A stretch of 64,000 bases of DNA, from the NCBI RefSeq assembly GCF_000382705.1, contig NZ_ARQE01000002.1:558001-622000 (forward strand), in the 5' to 3' direction. This document shows positions 48,001 to 56,702 of this stretch, one piece after another. The DNA comes from Aureimonas ureilytica DSM 18598 = NBRC 106430. GTDB lineage: Bacteria; Pseudomonadota; Alphaproteobacteria; Rhizobiales; Rhizobiaceae. Under the pieces are notes generated by a model. It was not told the DNA's origin. It saw nothing but the letters and a program-made list of their open reading frames with translations, and did not search any database. Both the position numbers and the translations under genes were made by a program. How positions within the stretch are numbered: the first letter of the stretch is position 1; each line of letters begins with the position of its first letter.

Positions 48001-48130
48001 CGGAATTCCTTTGCGATGGTTTCGCGCGTTGCCGCGCTTCGGCTATCAGACGACGATATAAGGGCTCCGGTTCCGCGCTGCGGTATCGCATGAGTGAACG
48101 CTGCGTCTTCCAAGCGAGAAAGAGGCCGAC

Positions 48131-48973
48131 TTGAACTACCGCCACGCCTTCCATGCCGGAAACTTCGCCGACGTGGTGAAACACGCTCTGTTCTCGCGCC
48201 TGATCGCCTATCTCGGGCGCAAGGACAAACCCTTCCGCGTCATGGACACGCATGGCGGCCGGGGCGTCTACGACCTGACAGCAGACGAAGCGCGGCGCAC
48301 CGGCGAGGCCGCCGAGGGCATCGACCGGCTCGTCGCTTCCCCCGCCTGGGACGATCCGCTTCTGGCCGAATATCGCGCGGCGGTGGAGGCGGCGCGGGCG
48401 CGGTTCGGCGCCGACACCTATCCCGGCTCGCCCCTGATCGCCCGCCATCTCCTGCGCCGGCAGGATCGCCTCAGCGCCTACGAACTGCACCCCGTGGACG
48501 CCGAGGCGCTGGCCGAGCTCTTTGCGGGCGACACACAGGTCAAGGCGATCGAACTCGACGGCTGGCTGGCGCTCGGCGCCCATGTGCCGCCGAAGGAAAA
48601 GCGCGGCCTCGTCCTGATCGACCCGCCCTTCGAGCGCACCGACGAGATCGAGACGATCGTGGAGCAGTTGCAGCGCGCCCATGCGCGCTGGCCGGGCGGC
48701 GTCTATGCGGTCTGGTATCCGATCAAGCGGCCAGCCCAGCATCGGCGCTTCCACGATCTCCTCGTCGAGAGCGGCGTTCGCAACATCCTGGCGGCCGACT
48801 TCTGGCGCGAGCCGCATGGCGGCGAGGAGCGGCTGGTCGGCACGGGTCTCGTCGTCGTCAACCCGCCCTTCACCTTCGCCGCCGAGGCGCAGGCGATCTT
48901 CGATCTCCTGGCGCCCGTCCTGCGGCTTTCGTCGGAGGCGCAATGTGGCATTCATGTGCTGGTCGAAGAATGA
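48131..48973 (+). CDS. rlmJ: 23S rRNA (adenine(2030)-N6)-methyltransferase
   Basis: This 280-residue RlmJ methylates A2030 of 23S rRNA. The N-terminus MNYRHAFHAGNFADVVKHAL is diagnostic, and the N6-adenine methyltransferase motif is IDPPFE. The start is TTG 48131 with GAAAGAGG nearby; no ATG fits the conserved N-terminus. Confidence 0.95.
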   Translation: MNYRHAFHAGNFADVVKHALFSRLIAYLGRKDKPFRVMDTHGGRGVYDLTADEARRTGEAAEGIDRLVASPAWDDPLLAEYRAAVEAARARFGADTYPGSPLIARHLLRRQDRLSAYELHPVDAEALAELFAGDTQVKAIELDGWLALGAHVPPKEKRGLVLIDPPFERTDEIETIVEQLQRAHARWPGGVYAVWYPIKRPAQHRRFHDLLVESGVRNILAADFWREPHGGEERLVGTGLVVVNPPFTFAAEAQAIFDLLAPVLRLSSEAQCGIHVLVEE

Positions 48974-49043
48974 TCCGGTGCAATATGATGGCGAACTGAT
49001 GATTCCCGCGCGCCGCGCCGGCCGCATCCGAGGAAGCCGCACC

Positions 49044-49490
49044 ATGCGTCGACATCTTTCCGCCCTCGTCTGCCTCGCGGCCTCTGCCGCCAGCGCCGCG
49101 CCCGCCTATGCCGCCGATTATTCGCGCGCGCCGGCTGTGGTCGTGACCAACGCGCTCGTGCCGACCTGCGAGAACCCGCGCGTCATGGCGCAGGTCGAGG
49201 ACCAGTTCGAATACGGCGCGCCGCGCACCATCCCGGCCGCGCTGCAGGTGGTGGAATTCTCCGATCTCTACGAGAAGGCCTACCAGCCGCGCGACGAATA
49301 CCGGCAGATCGAGCGCCGCTACTGCCAGGGCACGGCGCTGATCTCGTCGGGCGAGCGCCGGACGCTCTACTACGTCATCGAATATCCGATGGGCTATGCG
49401 GGCGTCGGCTGGCGCGCCGAGGGTTGCGTTCTCGGCCTCGATCCGTGGAAGGTGTACGGGGCGAACTGCGAGTCGCTTCGCCGCTTCTGA
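49044..49490 (+). CDS. exported protein of unknown function with four conserved-looking cysteines
   Basis: This 148-residue protein has a Sec signal (hydrophobic 5-20, cleavage near AYAA). The mature part has Cys in PTCENP, YCQG, EGCVLG and NCES, consistent with two disulfides in the periplasm. A GAGGAAG ribosome site precedes ATG 49044. It lies 70 bases after rlmJ and 11 before a GST gene. I do not recognise the family. Confidence 0.75.
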   Translation: MRRHLSALVCLAASAASAAPAYAADYSRAPAVVVTNALVPTCENPRVMAQVEDQFEYGAPRTIPAALQVVEFSDLYEKAYQPRDEYRQIERRYCQGTALISSGERRTLYYVIEYPMGYAGVGWRAEGCVLGLDPWKVYGANCESLRRF

Positions 49491-49501
49491 CGGGAGCCTT
49501 C

Positions 49502-50098
49502 ATGCGTCTTCTCTATTCCAAGCCTTCGCCCTATTCCTCGAAGGTGCGCATGTCCGCGCATCTTTGCGGCATCGCGCTCGACTGCGTGCCGACCGACACG
49601 GGCGCGGAAGGCGACGATCTCCTTCGCACCAATCCGCTCGGCAAGATCCCCGCGCTGGAACTCGACGACGGCTCGACGCTCTACGACAGCCGGGTGATCT
49701 GCGAATATCTGGACCGGGCGAGCGGCAATCTCCTGATCCCGCAGACGCTGGAAGGCTGGACGCTCTGCAAGCGGATCGAGGCGCTGGCGGACGGGATGAC
49801 CGAGGCTGTCATGGCGACGCTCTACGAGGTGCGCTACCGGCCGGAGGAAAAGCGGCACCAGCCCTGGGTCGACAAGCAATGGCGCCGCGCCCATCGCGCG
49901 CTGGACGTGCTGGAAGCCGACCTCCCCCACCTGCCGGAAGCGCCGAGCCTCGCCCATTTCGCGGTGGCGAGCGATCTCGGCTGGGTGCAGCTTCGCTATC
50001 CCGGCACGTTCGAGGAGAAGAATCCCGGCCTCGTGCGCTGGCTGGAGGCCTTCTACGCGGCGAACCCGGCCTATGCCGAGTTGAAGCCGGCGGCCTGA
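49502..50098 (+). CDS. glutathione S-transferase family protein
   Basis: This 198-residue GST has an N-terminal thioredoxin-like domain (MRLLYSKPSPYSSKVRMSAH; NPLGKIPALELDDGSTLYDS binds glutathione) and a C-terminal helical domain (about 85-195). The Ser in PSPYSSK is the probable catalytic residue. Substrate unknown. GGGAG lies just upstream of ATG 49502, 11 bases after the previous stop. Confidence 0.9.
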   Translation: MRLLYSKPSPYSSKVRMSAHLCGIALDCVPTDTGAEGDDLLRTNPLGKIPALELDDGSTLYDSRVICEYLDRASGNLLIPQTLEGWTLCKRIEALADGMTEAVMATLYEVRYRPEEKRHQPWVDKQWRRAHRALDVLEADLPHLPEAPSLAHFAVASDLGWVQLRYPGTFEEKNPGLVRWLEAFYAANPAYAELKPAA

Positions 50099-50122
50099 CT
50101 TCCACCCTTCCCCAAACAAGAA

Positions 50123-50145
50123 CGGCGCCTCGCGGCGCCGGTTTT
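50123..50145. terminator. terminator between GST and outer membrane protein genes
   Basis: CGGCGCC and GGCGCCG form a stem over a CGC-type loop, then GTTTT on the rightward strand. It serves the GST gene and may also stop the convergent porin-like gene. Confidence 0.75.
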
Positions 50146-50167
50146 CGTTTGGGGCTATGAAACGCGA

Positions 50168-50821
50168 TCAGAACTTCAGCGCGAGGCCGGCGCGGATCGA
50201 ATGCTCGTCGAAGCCCGAGGAGACGGACACGTTCCCCAGATCGTAGGTCTTGTCGCTGAAATTGGAGTAGCGATATTCGACGCGCGAGGTGACGCCGTCC
50301 GTCACCTTGGCCTCGACACCGGCGCCCACCGTGTATCCGAGATGGGTCTGGTCGTCGCTCGCGCCGCGCAGCGTCAGCTCCTTGTTGGACACGGCCAGAC
50401 CGCCGGTCGCGAACAGGAGGATCGGATCATAGGCGACGCCGACCAGCGCGCGCAGCGAGCCGAAGGCCGTGGAATCGGCCGAGATCGGAACACCGGTCGC
50501 GACGTTGAAACCGCCGGCATCGACGTCGGACGCGCCGATATCGCCCTCGAGCCCGTAGACGAAGCGCTCGGTCTGGAGGCTGTAGCCGGCATAGACGCCG
50601 CCGACGACGCCTTCGCCGTCGAAGCTCGCGCCGCCGCTCTGGTCGAACTTGGCGAAATTGTAGCCGACGAAGCCGCCGGCATAGGGGCCGGACCACGTAT
50701 AGGCGCTGGCAACGGGAGCGATCGGCGCGGCCGCCTCGGGCAGGACGGCATCCGCCGCCTGGGCCGTGGAGGCCAGCAGCGTCAGAGCTGCGCCAAGGGC
50801 AAAGGTGCGCACCACCTTCAT
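50168..50821 (-). CDS. outer membrane beta-barrel protein, Omp25/Omp31-like
   Basis: This 217-residue protein has a Sec signal (cleavage after AQAA near residue 23) followed by a conserved start of the rhizobial Omp25/31 family (YTWSGPYAGGFVGYNFAKF). Alternating strands follow (YSLQTERFVYGLEGDIG; RALVGVAYDPILLFATGGLA), and a C-terminal Phe (AGLALKF) suits BAM recognition. It forms an eight-strand barrel in the outer membrane. ATG 50821 is preferred over a GTG-type start three codons earlier. Confidence 0.93.
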   Translation of the reverse strand: MKVVRTFALGAALTLLASTAQAADAVLPEAAAPIAPVASAYTWSGPYAGGFVGYNFAKFDQSGGASFDGEGVVGGVYAGYSLQTERFVYGLEGDIGASDVDAGGFNVATGVPISADSTAFGSLRALVGVAYDPILLFATGGLAVSNKELTLRGASDDQTHLGYTVGAGVEAKVTDGVTSRVEYRYSNFSDKTYDLGNVSVSSGFDEHSIRAGLALKF

Positions 50822-51213
50822 CGATCCCACTCCATCCGAGGCGGATCATTCCGCCGGTTCGAAACTCTCTTCGCGAACGCGCGCCAGAGCCGCGGCGTTC
50901 CCGAACCTGTCGCCTCAAAAAAACCATCACCAGAGGATGGTTGACTTCGGCTTGGTCCGCTCCAACCGATATAAGCGCGATGTCCGCCCGTCGCCAATTG
51001 CAGCGCGGTGACACTCCCATCCCAATCACGCCGTCCTCGCCGGTCGAAAGGCGGGCAAAGACGCACAAAGCGCGCAAAAGCCCCCTCCCATCGGCGCGGC
51101 GAAGAATCATATAAGGACTGACCTTGCCCACGAGCCGGGCATGGCGCCGACGCGGCGCCCCCATGCGACACAAAGGGCGCGGCCTCTCCCCGCGCTTCGG
51201 CAGCGAAGACGAC
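50822..51213. promoter_or_regulatory. divergent region between omp gene and uvrC
   Basis: The 392 bases should contain both promoters. If uvrC starts at the alternative TTG 51124 the gap shrinks to about 300 bases. No RNA gene or repeat is recognised. Confidence 0.4.
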
Positions 51214-53289
51214 ATGACCGACGAAGTGATTCCCGAGATCGACGACGAGGACGAGGATTTCGCGGGCGACGAGACGGAATCCGACATCGCCGCCGAGCCC
51301 TCCGCCGCCGCATCGCTGATCGCCGCCATCGAATGGGACGACGGCGGGCGCGACGTCGACCAGACGCTCGTCGGAGCGGACCTCATCTCGGCCTTCCAGA
51401 AGCAATTGCCGAACAGCCCCGGCGTCTATCGCATGTTCGACGAGGGGGGCGAGGTCCTCTATGTCGGCAAGGCGAAGTCGCTGAAAAAGCGCGTCGCGAG
51501 CTACACCCGCCTTCAGGGCCACACCAACCGCATCATGCGCATGATCCGCGCGACGCGGCACATGGAGTTCGTCACCACCCGCACCGAGACCGAGGCGCTG
51601 CTTCTCGAGGCCAATCTCATCAAGCGCCTGCGCCCGCGCTTCAACGTGTTGATGCGGGACGACAAGTCCTTCCCCTATATCCTCGTGTCCGACGATCACG
51701 AGGCGCCGGCGATCTTCAAGCATCGCGGGGCGCGCTCGCGAAAGGGTAGCTATTTCGGCCCCTTCGCCTCGGGCGGCGCGGTCGGGCGCACGGTCGCCTC
51801 GCTGCAGCGCGCCTTCCTTTTGCGCACCTGCACGGATTCCGTCTACGAGACGCGCTCGCGCCCCTGCCTTCTCCACCAGATCAAGCGCTGCGCCGGCCCC
51901 TGCACGCGCGAGATTCCGCTGGAGGAGTATCAGGCGCTGGTGAACGAGGCGAAGGGCTTCCTGTCCGGCCGCTCCAGCCAGGTGAAGCAGGCCATCGCCT
52001 CGGCCATGCAGGAAGCGGCGGAGGATCTCGACTTCGAGCGTGCCGCCGTGTTCCGCGACCGCCTGTCGGCGCTCGCGCATATCCAGGGGCACCAAGGCAT
52101 CAACCCGCACGGGGTCGAGGAAGCCGACGTCTTCGCCATCCATCAGGAAGGCGGGCTGACCTGCATTCAGGTCTTCTTCTTCCGCACCGGCCAGAACTGG
52201 GGCAACCGCGCCTATTTCCCGAAGGCCGATTCGACGCTGGAGCCGGGCGAAGTGCTCGGCGCGTTCCTCGGCCAGTTCTACGACGACAAGCCGCCCGCCT
52301 CGCTCGTGCTTCTGCCGGTCGAGATCGAGGACGCCGCCCTCCTCGCCGAAGCGCTCGCCACGAAGGCCGGCCGGCGCGTTCAGATCAGCGTGCCCCGTCG
52401 CGGCGAAAAGAAGGATCTGGTGGACCACGCCACCGGCAACGCGCGCGAGGCGCTGGGTCGGCGGCTGGCCGAAACCTCCTCGCAGGCGCGGCTCCTGGCC
52501 GGCCTCAAGGAGACCTTCGCGCTGGAGCGCATCCCGCGCCGGATCGAGGTCTTCGACAATTCGCACATCATGGGCACGAATGCCGTCGGCGCGATGATCG
52601 TCGCCGGGCCGCAGGGTTTTGCCAAGAGCCAGTATCGCAAGTTCAACATCAAGGGCACCGACATCACGCCGGGCGACGATTTCGGCATGATGCGCGAGGT
52701 CATGACGCGCCGCTTCTCGCGCCTCATCAAGGAGCATGGCGACGCGGGGCCGCAGCCCTCCGCCCCGCTTCCCCAGGAAGGGGCGACCGAGGAGCCGGAG
52801 ACCGAGGAGACGCTGGAAACCGCCGAAATGCCGGCCTGGCCCGACCTCGTTCTCGTGGACGGCGGCAAGGGCCAGATTTCGGCGGTGCGCCGGATTCTGG
52901 ACGAGCTCGGCATCGCCGACAAGGTGACAACGATCGGCGTCGCCAAGGGCGTCGATCGCGATGCCGGCCGCGAGCGATTCATCGTGCAAGGGCGCGATCC
53001 CTTCTCGCTGCCGCCGCGCGATCCGGTGCTCTACTTCGTGCAGCGCCTGCGCGACGAGGCGCACCGTTTCGCCATCGGCACCCACCGCGCCAAGCGCAAG
53101 AAGGAGCTGACCGCCAATCCGCTGGACGAGATCGGCGGCATCGGTCCCTCTCGAAAGCGCGCCCTCCTCCACCATTTCGGAACGGCGAAAGCCGTCTCGC
53201 GCGCGGCCTTCGACGATCTTCTCAAAGTCGAGGGCATTTCGGCGGCCATGGCCAAGACGATCTACGACCATTTCCACGAACGCCAGTGA
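51214..53289 (+). CDS. uvrC: excinuclease ABC subunit C
   Basis: This 691-residue UvrC makes both incisions in nucleotide excision repair. It has a GIY-YIG domain ([20 protein letters not shown]), a Cys cluster ([13 protein letters not shown]), a UVR motif, an EndoV-like C-terminal nuclease ([28 protein letters not shown]) and tandem HhH motifs. About 55 N-terminal residues are very acidic, and a Glu-rich insert splits the nuclease domain. ATG 51214 is chosen; ATG 51163 or TTG 51124 (with AAGGA) are possible. Confidence 0.95.
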   Translation: MTDEVIPEIDDEDEDFAGDETESDIAAEPSAAASLIAAIEWDDGGRDVDQTLVGADLISAFQKQLPNSPGVYRMFDEGGEVLYVGKAKSLKKRVASYTRLQGHTNRIMRMIRATRHMEFVTTRTETEALLLEANLIKRLRPRFNVLMRDDKSFPYILVSDDHEAPAIFKHRGARSRKGSYFGPFASGGAVGRTVASLQRAFLLRTCTDSVYETRSRPCLLHQIKRCAGPCTREIPLEEYQALVNEAKGFLSGRSSQVKQAIASAMQEAAEDLDFERAAVFRDRLSALAHIQGHQGINPHGVEEADVFAIHQEGGLTCIQVFFFRTGQNWGNRAYFPKADSTLEPGEVLGAFLGQFYDDKPPASLVLLPVEIEDAALLAEALATKAGRRVQISVPRRGEKKDLVDHATGNAREALGRRLAETSSQARLLAGLKETFALERIPRRIEVFDNSHIMGTNAVGAMIVAGPQGFAKSQYRKFNIKGTDITPGDDFGMMREVMTRRFSRLIKEHGDAGPQPSAPLPQEGATEEPETEETLETAEMPAWPDLVLVDGGKGQISAVRRILDELGIADKVTTIGVAKGVDRDAGRERFIVQGRDPFSLPPRDPVLYFVQRLRDEAHRFAIGTHRAKRKKELTANPLDEIGGIGPSRKRALLHHFGTAKAVSRAAFDDLLKVEGISAAMAKTIYDHFHERQ

Positions 53290-53435
53290 CCAAGCCGACT
53301 GGCCGGAGCACGTTTCCTGCCCGCAAAAACGGCGCGCGATGTTGACGCGGCTGCCAAGCCACGTTTGAACAGGCAATCAGCAAGCCCATGGCAGTCGCAT
53401 CCGCCTCCTGCCGCAATCCGAACCGGACCGAACCC

Positions 53436-54017
53436 ATGGCCTCCAAGGCGCTGAACCTTCCCAACGTCCTGACCTATGCGCGAATCGTCGCCGTGCCCCT
53501 CGTGGTTCTCTGCTTCTTCGTGGAAGGAAAGCTGCACGGCTCGGACACCGCGCGCTGGTGGGCGCTCGGCCTCTTCGTCGCCGCGAGCGTGACGGACTGG
53601 CTCGACGGCTATTTGGCCCGCGCCTGGCAGCAGACCTCGACCATCGGCCGGATGCTCGACCCGATCGCCGACAAGCTGCTCGTGGCCGCCGCGCTTCTGG
53701 TGCTGGCCGCCGACGGCACGATCGCGGGTTGGACGATCTGGGCGGCGATCGTCATCCTGTGCCGCGAAATCCTCGTCTCGGGCCTGCGCGAGTATCTCGC
53801 CGAGCTGAAGGTTTCCGTGCCGGTCACGCGGCTCGCCAAATGGAAGACGGCGACGCAGATGGTCGCGATCTCCTTTCTTCTCGCCGGTCCGGCCGGCGAG
53901 GCCATCATCCCCTTCGTGACGCAGGCCGGCATCGTCCTCCTGTGGATCAGCGCGATCATCACGCTCTACACCGGCTACGATTACTTTCGCGCCGGCCTGC
54001 GCCATATCGACGTCTGA
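53436..54017 (+). CDS. pgsA: CDP-diacylglycerol--glycerol-3-phosphate 3-phosphatidyltransferase
   Basis: This 193-residue membrane enzyme makes phosphatidylglycerol phosphate. The CDP-alcohol phosphotransferase motif D-G-x2-A-R-x8-G-x3-D-x3-D is complete (from DGYLAR through MLDPIADK). It has about five transmembrane helices. ATG 53436 starts MASKALNLPN, the family form; the frame is open 16 codons earlier. It follows uvrC as in other alphaproteobacteria. Confidence 0.95.
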   Translation: MASKALNLPNVLTYARIVAVPLVVLCFFVEGKLHGSDTARWWALGLFVAASVTDWLDGYLARAWQQTSTIGRMLDPIADKLLVAAALLVLAADGTIAGWTIWAAIVILCREILVSGLREYLAELKVSVPVTRLAKWKTATQMVAISFLLAGPAGEAIIPFVTQAGIVLLWISAIITLYTGYDYFRAGLRHIDV

Positions 54018-54121
54018 ACAGGCTTCTCGGGGCGCCGCATCGGCTGTCCCGAGGGGATCATGCAGGACATCAGACCGTCGAGCCGCGAAGCGGCCCGGTC
54101 ACGGCGTAGAGGACAAGGGGC

Positions 54122-54373
54122 ATGAAGATCGTCTATTTCGCCTGGATCCGCGAGCGCGTCGGGCTGGACGAGGAGGAAGTCGCGCTGCCGGCCGGCATCG
54201 TCACGGTCGGGGACTTCCTTCACTGGCTGAAAGGGCGCGGCGAGAATTTCGCCGATGCACTGCAGGCGCCGCAGAGCGTGCGCGTGGCGCTCGACCAGGA
54301 GCATGTCGAGCATTCCGAACCGCTCGGCGATTGCCGCGAGATCGCGGTGTTTCCGCCCATGACCGGCGGCTGA
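54122..54373 (+). CDS. moaD: molybdopterin synthase sulfur carrier subunit
   Basis: This 83-residue ubiquitin-like protein ends in the required Gly-Gly (PPMTGG), which is thiocarboxylated to supply sulfur to molybdopterin. moaE starts 1 base after its stop, forming the usual synthase pair. Confidence 0.96.
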   Translation: MKIVYFAWIRERVGLDEEEVALPAGIVTVGDFLHWLKGRGENFADALQAPQSVRVALDQEHVEHSEPLGDCREIAVFPPMTGG

Positions 54374-54374
54374 C

Positions 54375-54836
54375 ATGGACAAAGCCAGCGTCAGCGTCCG
54401 GCCCGAGCGGATCGACCTCGCCGCCGAGATGGCGCGTTTCGCGCCGGACGGCGACGCGGGCGCCGTCGTCACCTTCACCGGCTATTGCCGCGACGAGGCG
54501 GGCCGCTTGTCGGCGCTGGAACTCGAACATTATCCCGGCATGGCCGAACGCGAGATCGGCCGCATCGCAGGCGAGGCGGTCGAGCGCTGGTCGCTCCTGC
54601 GCCTCTGCTGCATCCACCGGCACGGGCTGATCCGGCCCGGCGAGGAAATCGTCTTCGTCGCGGCCGCTTCGCTCCATCGCGGCGCGGCCTTCGAGGCGGC
54701 GAGCTTCGTCATGGATTTCATGAAGACGCGCGCGCCCTTCTGGAAGCGCGAGCATCTCGTGGACGGCACGATCGGCGGCTGGGTCGCGGCCAAGGACACG
54801 GACGACGCGGCGACGGATCGCTGGCACCGGCTCTGA
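54375..54836 (+). CDS. moaE: molybdopterin synthase catalytic subunit
   Basis: This 153-residue MoaE converts cyclic pyranopterin monophosphate to molybdopterin with MoaD. It has GAVVTFTGYCRDE, LELEHYPGMAEREIGRIA, IHRHGLIRPGEEIVFV and the catalytic Lys in FMKTRAPFWKRE. It supplies cofactor for enzymes such as the one at 44678. Confidence 0.96.
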   Translation: MDKASVSVRPERIDLAAEMARFAPDGDAGAVVTFTGYCRDEAGRLSALELEHYPGMAEREIGRIAGEAVERWSLLRLCCIHRHGLIRPGEEIVFVAAASLHRGAAFEAASFVMDFMKTRAPFWKREHLVDGTIGGWVAAKDTDDAATDRWHRL

Positions 54837-54886
54837 GAACCGAGAACGGGCGTCCGAGCCGGCTTTCGCTGGAAAGCCCTTCAAAC

Positions 54887-54912
54887 GAAAACGCCGGCCC
54901 GAAGGCCGGCGT
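54887..54912 (-). terminator. terminator after ndk
   Basis: On the leftward strand ACGCCGGCC and GGCCGGCGT form a perfect 9-base stem with a TTCG-type loop followed by TTTTCG. It may also end the rightward moaE transcript. Confidence 0.85.
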
Positions 54913-54935
54913 CGCATCAGCGGATCGGGCTGAAA

Positions 54936-55358
54936 TCAGCCGACGATCTCGGTCTCGGAGAACCAGTAGGCGATCTCTTCCTTGGCGGTCTCGGCGGCGT
55001 CCGAACCGTGGACCGAGTTCTCGCCGATCGACAGGGCATGAACCTTGCGGATCGTGCCTTCGGCGGCCTGGGCCGGGTTGGTGGCGCCCATCAGCTCGCG
55101 ATTGCGCGAGATGGCGTTCTCGCCTTCCAGGACCTGAACGATCGTCGGGCCGGCCGACATGGACTCGACCAGCTCGCCGAAGAAGGGACGCTCCTTGTGG
55201 ACCGCGTAGAAGCCCTCGGCCTCGCGGCGGCTCATCCACACGCGCTTGGAAGCGACGACGCGAAGGCCACCCTCTTCCAGCATCTTGGTGATCGCGCCGG
55301 TGAGGTTGCGACGGGTCGCGTCGGGCTTGATCATGGAGAAGGTGCGTTCGATCGCCAT
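54936..55358 (-). CDS. ndk: nucleoside-diphosphate kinase
   Basis: This 140-residue Ndk balances nucleoside triphosphates. It starts [20 protein letters not shown] and contains the phosphorylated His in [19 protein letters not shown] 55358 is preferred to the long open upstream frame. It lies 73 bases downstream of the GST-like gene and has its own terminator. Confidence 0.97.
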   Translation of the reverse strand: MAIERTFSMIKPDATRRNLTGAITKMLEEGGLRVVASKRVWMSRREAEGFYAVHKERPFFGELVESMSAGPTIVQVLEGENAISRNRELMGATNPAQAAEGTIRKVHALSIGENSVHGSDAAETAKEEIAYWFSETEIVG

Positions 55359-55431
55359 AAGCTCTTTTTCCTTGGGAGTTGAAGGATCGGCCGCTCTATA
55401 GCCGCGCCCCCGCGCCTCGGCAAGGACGGGC

Positions 55432-56124
55432 TCACGCCGCCGGAACACGCCTCGCGGCGCCCTCATACAGGTCGAGGCAGCGCTCCACCCAGGCCGCCAC
55501 TGGATCGCCCTCCTCCAGAACGCGGAAGGTCGAGACGATGCGCAGCCACTGGAACGGGCTGAAGACGATGTGATCGGCAAAGCGCGGGGTCTCGCCGCCG
55601 ATAAAGGGCTGGCGCTTCAAGGTGGCGCGCAAGGGCTCCAGCGAGCGGCGAAAGGCGGCGAGCTTCTCTTCGCCGCGTCCGTCCTGAATCTCCTCCAGCG
55701 TGCGGCCGAAGGCGGCCTCGCGCTTGGCACGGAAGAAGGTTCGGTTCTCCTCGTCCAGGGTCTCGTGGATATCGAGAACCGCGACCGACACGATCGCGGG
55801 ATGGATCGTGCGCTGCGACCAGCTTTCCACGAAGCGCGTCACGCCCTCGCCCGCCTCGCCGCCGAACAGCGAGGGACGATCGGGGTAATGCGCGTCGAGA
55901 TGCTGGGCGATCGCGAAACTGTCCTGCACGACGCTTTCGCCGTCCCGCAGCACCGGCACCGTGCGGTTCGTGCCGTTCTCGACCGTGGCGACGCCCGTGA
56001 AGGAAACGGGGCGCGTTTCGAAGGCGAGCCCCTTGTGCGCCAGCGCCATGCGCGCCTTCCAGCAGTGAGGCGAAAAGGGCCGCGCCGAATCGCGTCCGAC
56101 GAGTTCGTACAATGCTAGGGTCAT
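55432..56124 (-). CDS. glutathione S-transferase-like protein
   Basis: This 230-residue protein has an N-terminal thioredoxin-like domain ([20 protein letters not shown], then [20 protein letters not shown]) and an all-helical C-terminal domain. Ser/Cys in RPFSPHC are near the usual active-site position. It resembles bacterial GSTs acting on unknown electrophiles. It is divergent from the DinB gene with only 29 bases between starts. Confidence 0.88.
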   Translation of the reverse strand: MTLALYELVGRDSARPFSPHCWKARMALAHKGLAFETRPVSFTGVATVENGTNRTVPVLRDGESVVQDSFAIAQHLDAHYPDRPSLFGGEAGEGVTRFVESWSQRTIHPAIVSVAVLDIHETLDEENRTFFRAKREAAFGRTLEEIQDGRGEEKLAAFRRSLEPLRATLKRQPFIGGETPRFADHIVFSPFQWLRIVSTFRVLEEGDPVAAWVERCLDLYEGAARRVPAA

Positions 56125-56153
56125 CAGCCTGTCTCCCGGATTGGACGGACCCG

Positions 56154-56660
56154 ATGTATCACGAACAGCTCGAAACGCTCGCGGCCTATAACAGCTGGGC
56201 GAACTCGCGGCTCTTTAAGGCCGCCTCCGCGCTCGGGCCGGAGCGGTTCGGCGAGGATCGCGGCGTCTTCTTCCGCTCCATGAGCGGCACGCTGAACCAT
56301 CTCCTCGCGGCCGATCGCATCTGGATGCGCCGTTTCACCGGCGAGGGCGAGGCGCCGGACCGGCTGGACGCGATCCTGTTCGAGGCGTTCGAGCCGCTCC
56401 GCGAGGCGCGCCGTGCGGAGGACACGCGGATCGAGGCCTATGTCGCGTCGCTCGACGAGGCGCGGCTGGCCGCCCCCTTCCGCTACAAGCCGATCACCAA
56501 TCCGGTGGACGTCTCCGGCCGTCTCGGGCCGGCGCTCTTCCATCTGTTCAACCACCAGACCCATCATCGCGGGCAGGCCCATGCGGTCCTCACCGGCTTC
56601 GGCCTTCCCGCCCCCGGGCTCGACCTCATCGCCTTCATCCGCGAAACCGGGCGGGATTGA
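56154..56660 (+). CDS. DinB family protein
   Basis: This 168-residue four-helix protein starts YHEQLETLAAYNSWANSRLF. It has the DinB/YfiT metal-binding histidines: His in LNHLLAADRIW and the pair in FNHQTHHRGQAH. These often serve as thiol-dependent transferases or hydrolases; function here is unknown. ATG 56154 is preferred to a start within the divergent GST gene's leader. Confidence 0.9.
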   Translation: MYHEQLETLAAYNSWANSRLFKAASALGPERFGEDRGVFFRSMSGTLNHLLAADRIWMRRFTGEGEAPDRLDAILFEAFEPLREARRAEDTRIEAYVASLDEARLAAPFRYKPITNPVDVSGRLGPALFHLFNHQTHHRGQAHAVLTGFGLPAPGLDLIAFIRETGRD

Positions 56661-56702
56661 GCGCCCTTCCGCGCGCGCGCCAAACATGGCACAAGCTCGG
56701 CC

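Noticed and set aside
50818-53376. 852-codon open frame opposite uvrC
   Set aside because: Antisense shadow; uvrC has all expected domains on the other strand.
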